Source: Ditibartonella choladocola
GTDB lineage: Bacteria; Pseudomonadota; Alphaproteobacteria; Rhizobiales; Rhizobiaceae
Direction of reading: 5' to 3'
Assembly (NCBI RefSeq): GCF_002007565.1
Contig: NZ_CP015625.1
Span: 372,001-436,000 of the forward strand
DNA: 64,000 nt
Position 1 is the stretch's first letter; each line of letters begins with the position of its first letter. The position numbers and the translations under genes are program-made. Below, piece by piece: positions 64,000-64,000 of the stretch. The notes beneath the pieces were generated by a model. It saw nothing but the letters and a program-made list of their open reading frames with translations. It was not told the origin of the DNA and did not search any database.

Positions 64000-64000
64000 C

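Overview
The window looks like a chromosome segment of an AT-leaning alphaproteobacterium of the Rhizobiales, most likely Bartonellaceae. This is inferred from gene order and protein families, not from a database search. The evidence is the block pmbA–cysQ-like–DUF4170–DUF374–waaA–lpxK facing DUF2093, the rluB-like/rsmD/M16-M16 block diverging from tadA, a tandem pair of Omp25/Omp31/hemin-binding type beta-barrels, and a SAM-II riboswitch in front of metZ. A complete respiratory nitrate reductase operon and a PQQ glucose dehydrogenase fit environmental or insect-gut Bartonella-like bacteria better than blood-borne species.

Layout. 1-2.4 kb: end of the pst phosphate operon (pstA partial, pstB, phoU), followed by 1 kb without a gene and no phoB. 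3.5-13.4 kb: SleB-like cell-wall hydrolase lipoprotein, membrane PQQ glucose dehydrogenase, tRNA-Gly(CCC), two-domain dCTP deaminase, SAM-II riboswitch plus metZ, mutL, DUF2093. 13.4-19.2 kb: minus-strand envelope cluster (lpxK, waaA, DUF374 acyltransferase, DUF4170, inositol-phosphatase family, pmbA). 19.6-26.4 kb: paired M16 peptidases, rsmD and an rluB-like synthase with a very long basic tail, diverging from tadA and an aldo/keto reductase. 27.2-39.4 kb: lipoprotein, ileS, two Omp paralogues, short RNase D, M20 dipeptidase, mutM, a candidate small RNA, M29 aminopeptidase and a 2-hydroxyacid dehydrogenase.

39.9-60 kb is a nitrate/NO block. One long minus-strand operon carries narK1, narK2, narG, narH, narJ, narI, a cytoplasmic parvulin and moaA. 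It is headed by a perfect FNR-type box (TTGAT-N4-ATCAA) and a divergent Crp/Fnr regulator that lacks iron-sulfur cysteines. Next come a frameshifted small membrane ORF, msrA, and a group III truncated haemoglobin between a hypothetical membrane protein and slyX. After tRNA-Thr(CGT) lies a four-gene operon of ABC transporter genes plus nnrS. Together these genes would import and reduce nitrate, build the molybdenum cofactor and manage nitric oxide. No nitrite or NO reductase is seen in the window.

60-64 kb is a decayed, AT-rich flank: a truncated and frameshifted LivF-like ATPase remnant, a small ABM-fold monooxygenase, and a sugar-catabolic pair (TIM-barrel isomerase/epimerase with an export-like N-terminus, and a mandelate racemase/enolase-superfamily gene cut by the window end). 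Several intergenic minisatellites (12, 14 and 16 bp units), an att-like copy of the tRNA-Thr 3' end, and a second perfect FNR-type box upstream of an Omp gene are the main features beyond ordinary genes. The most promising poorly characterised system is the ABC transporter–NnrS operon.
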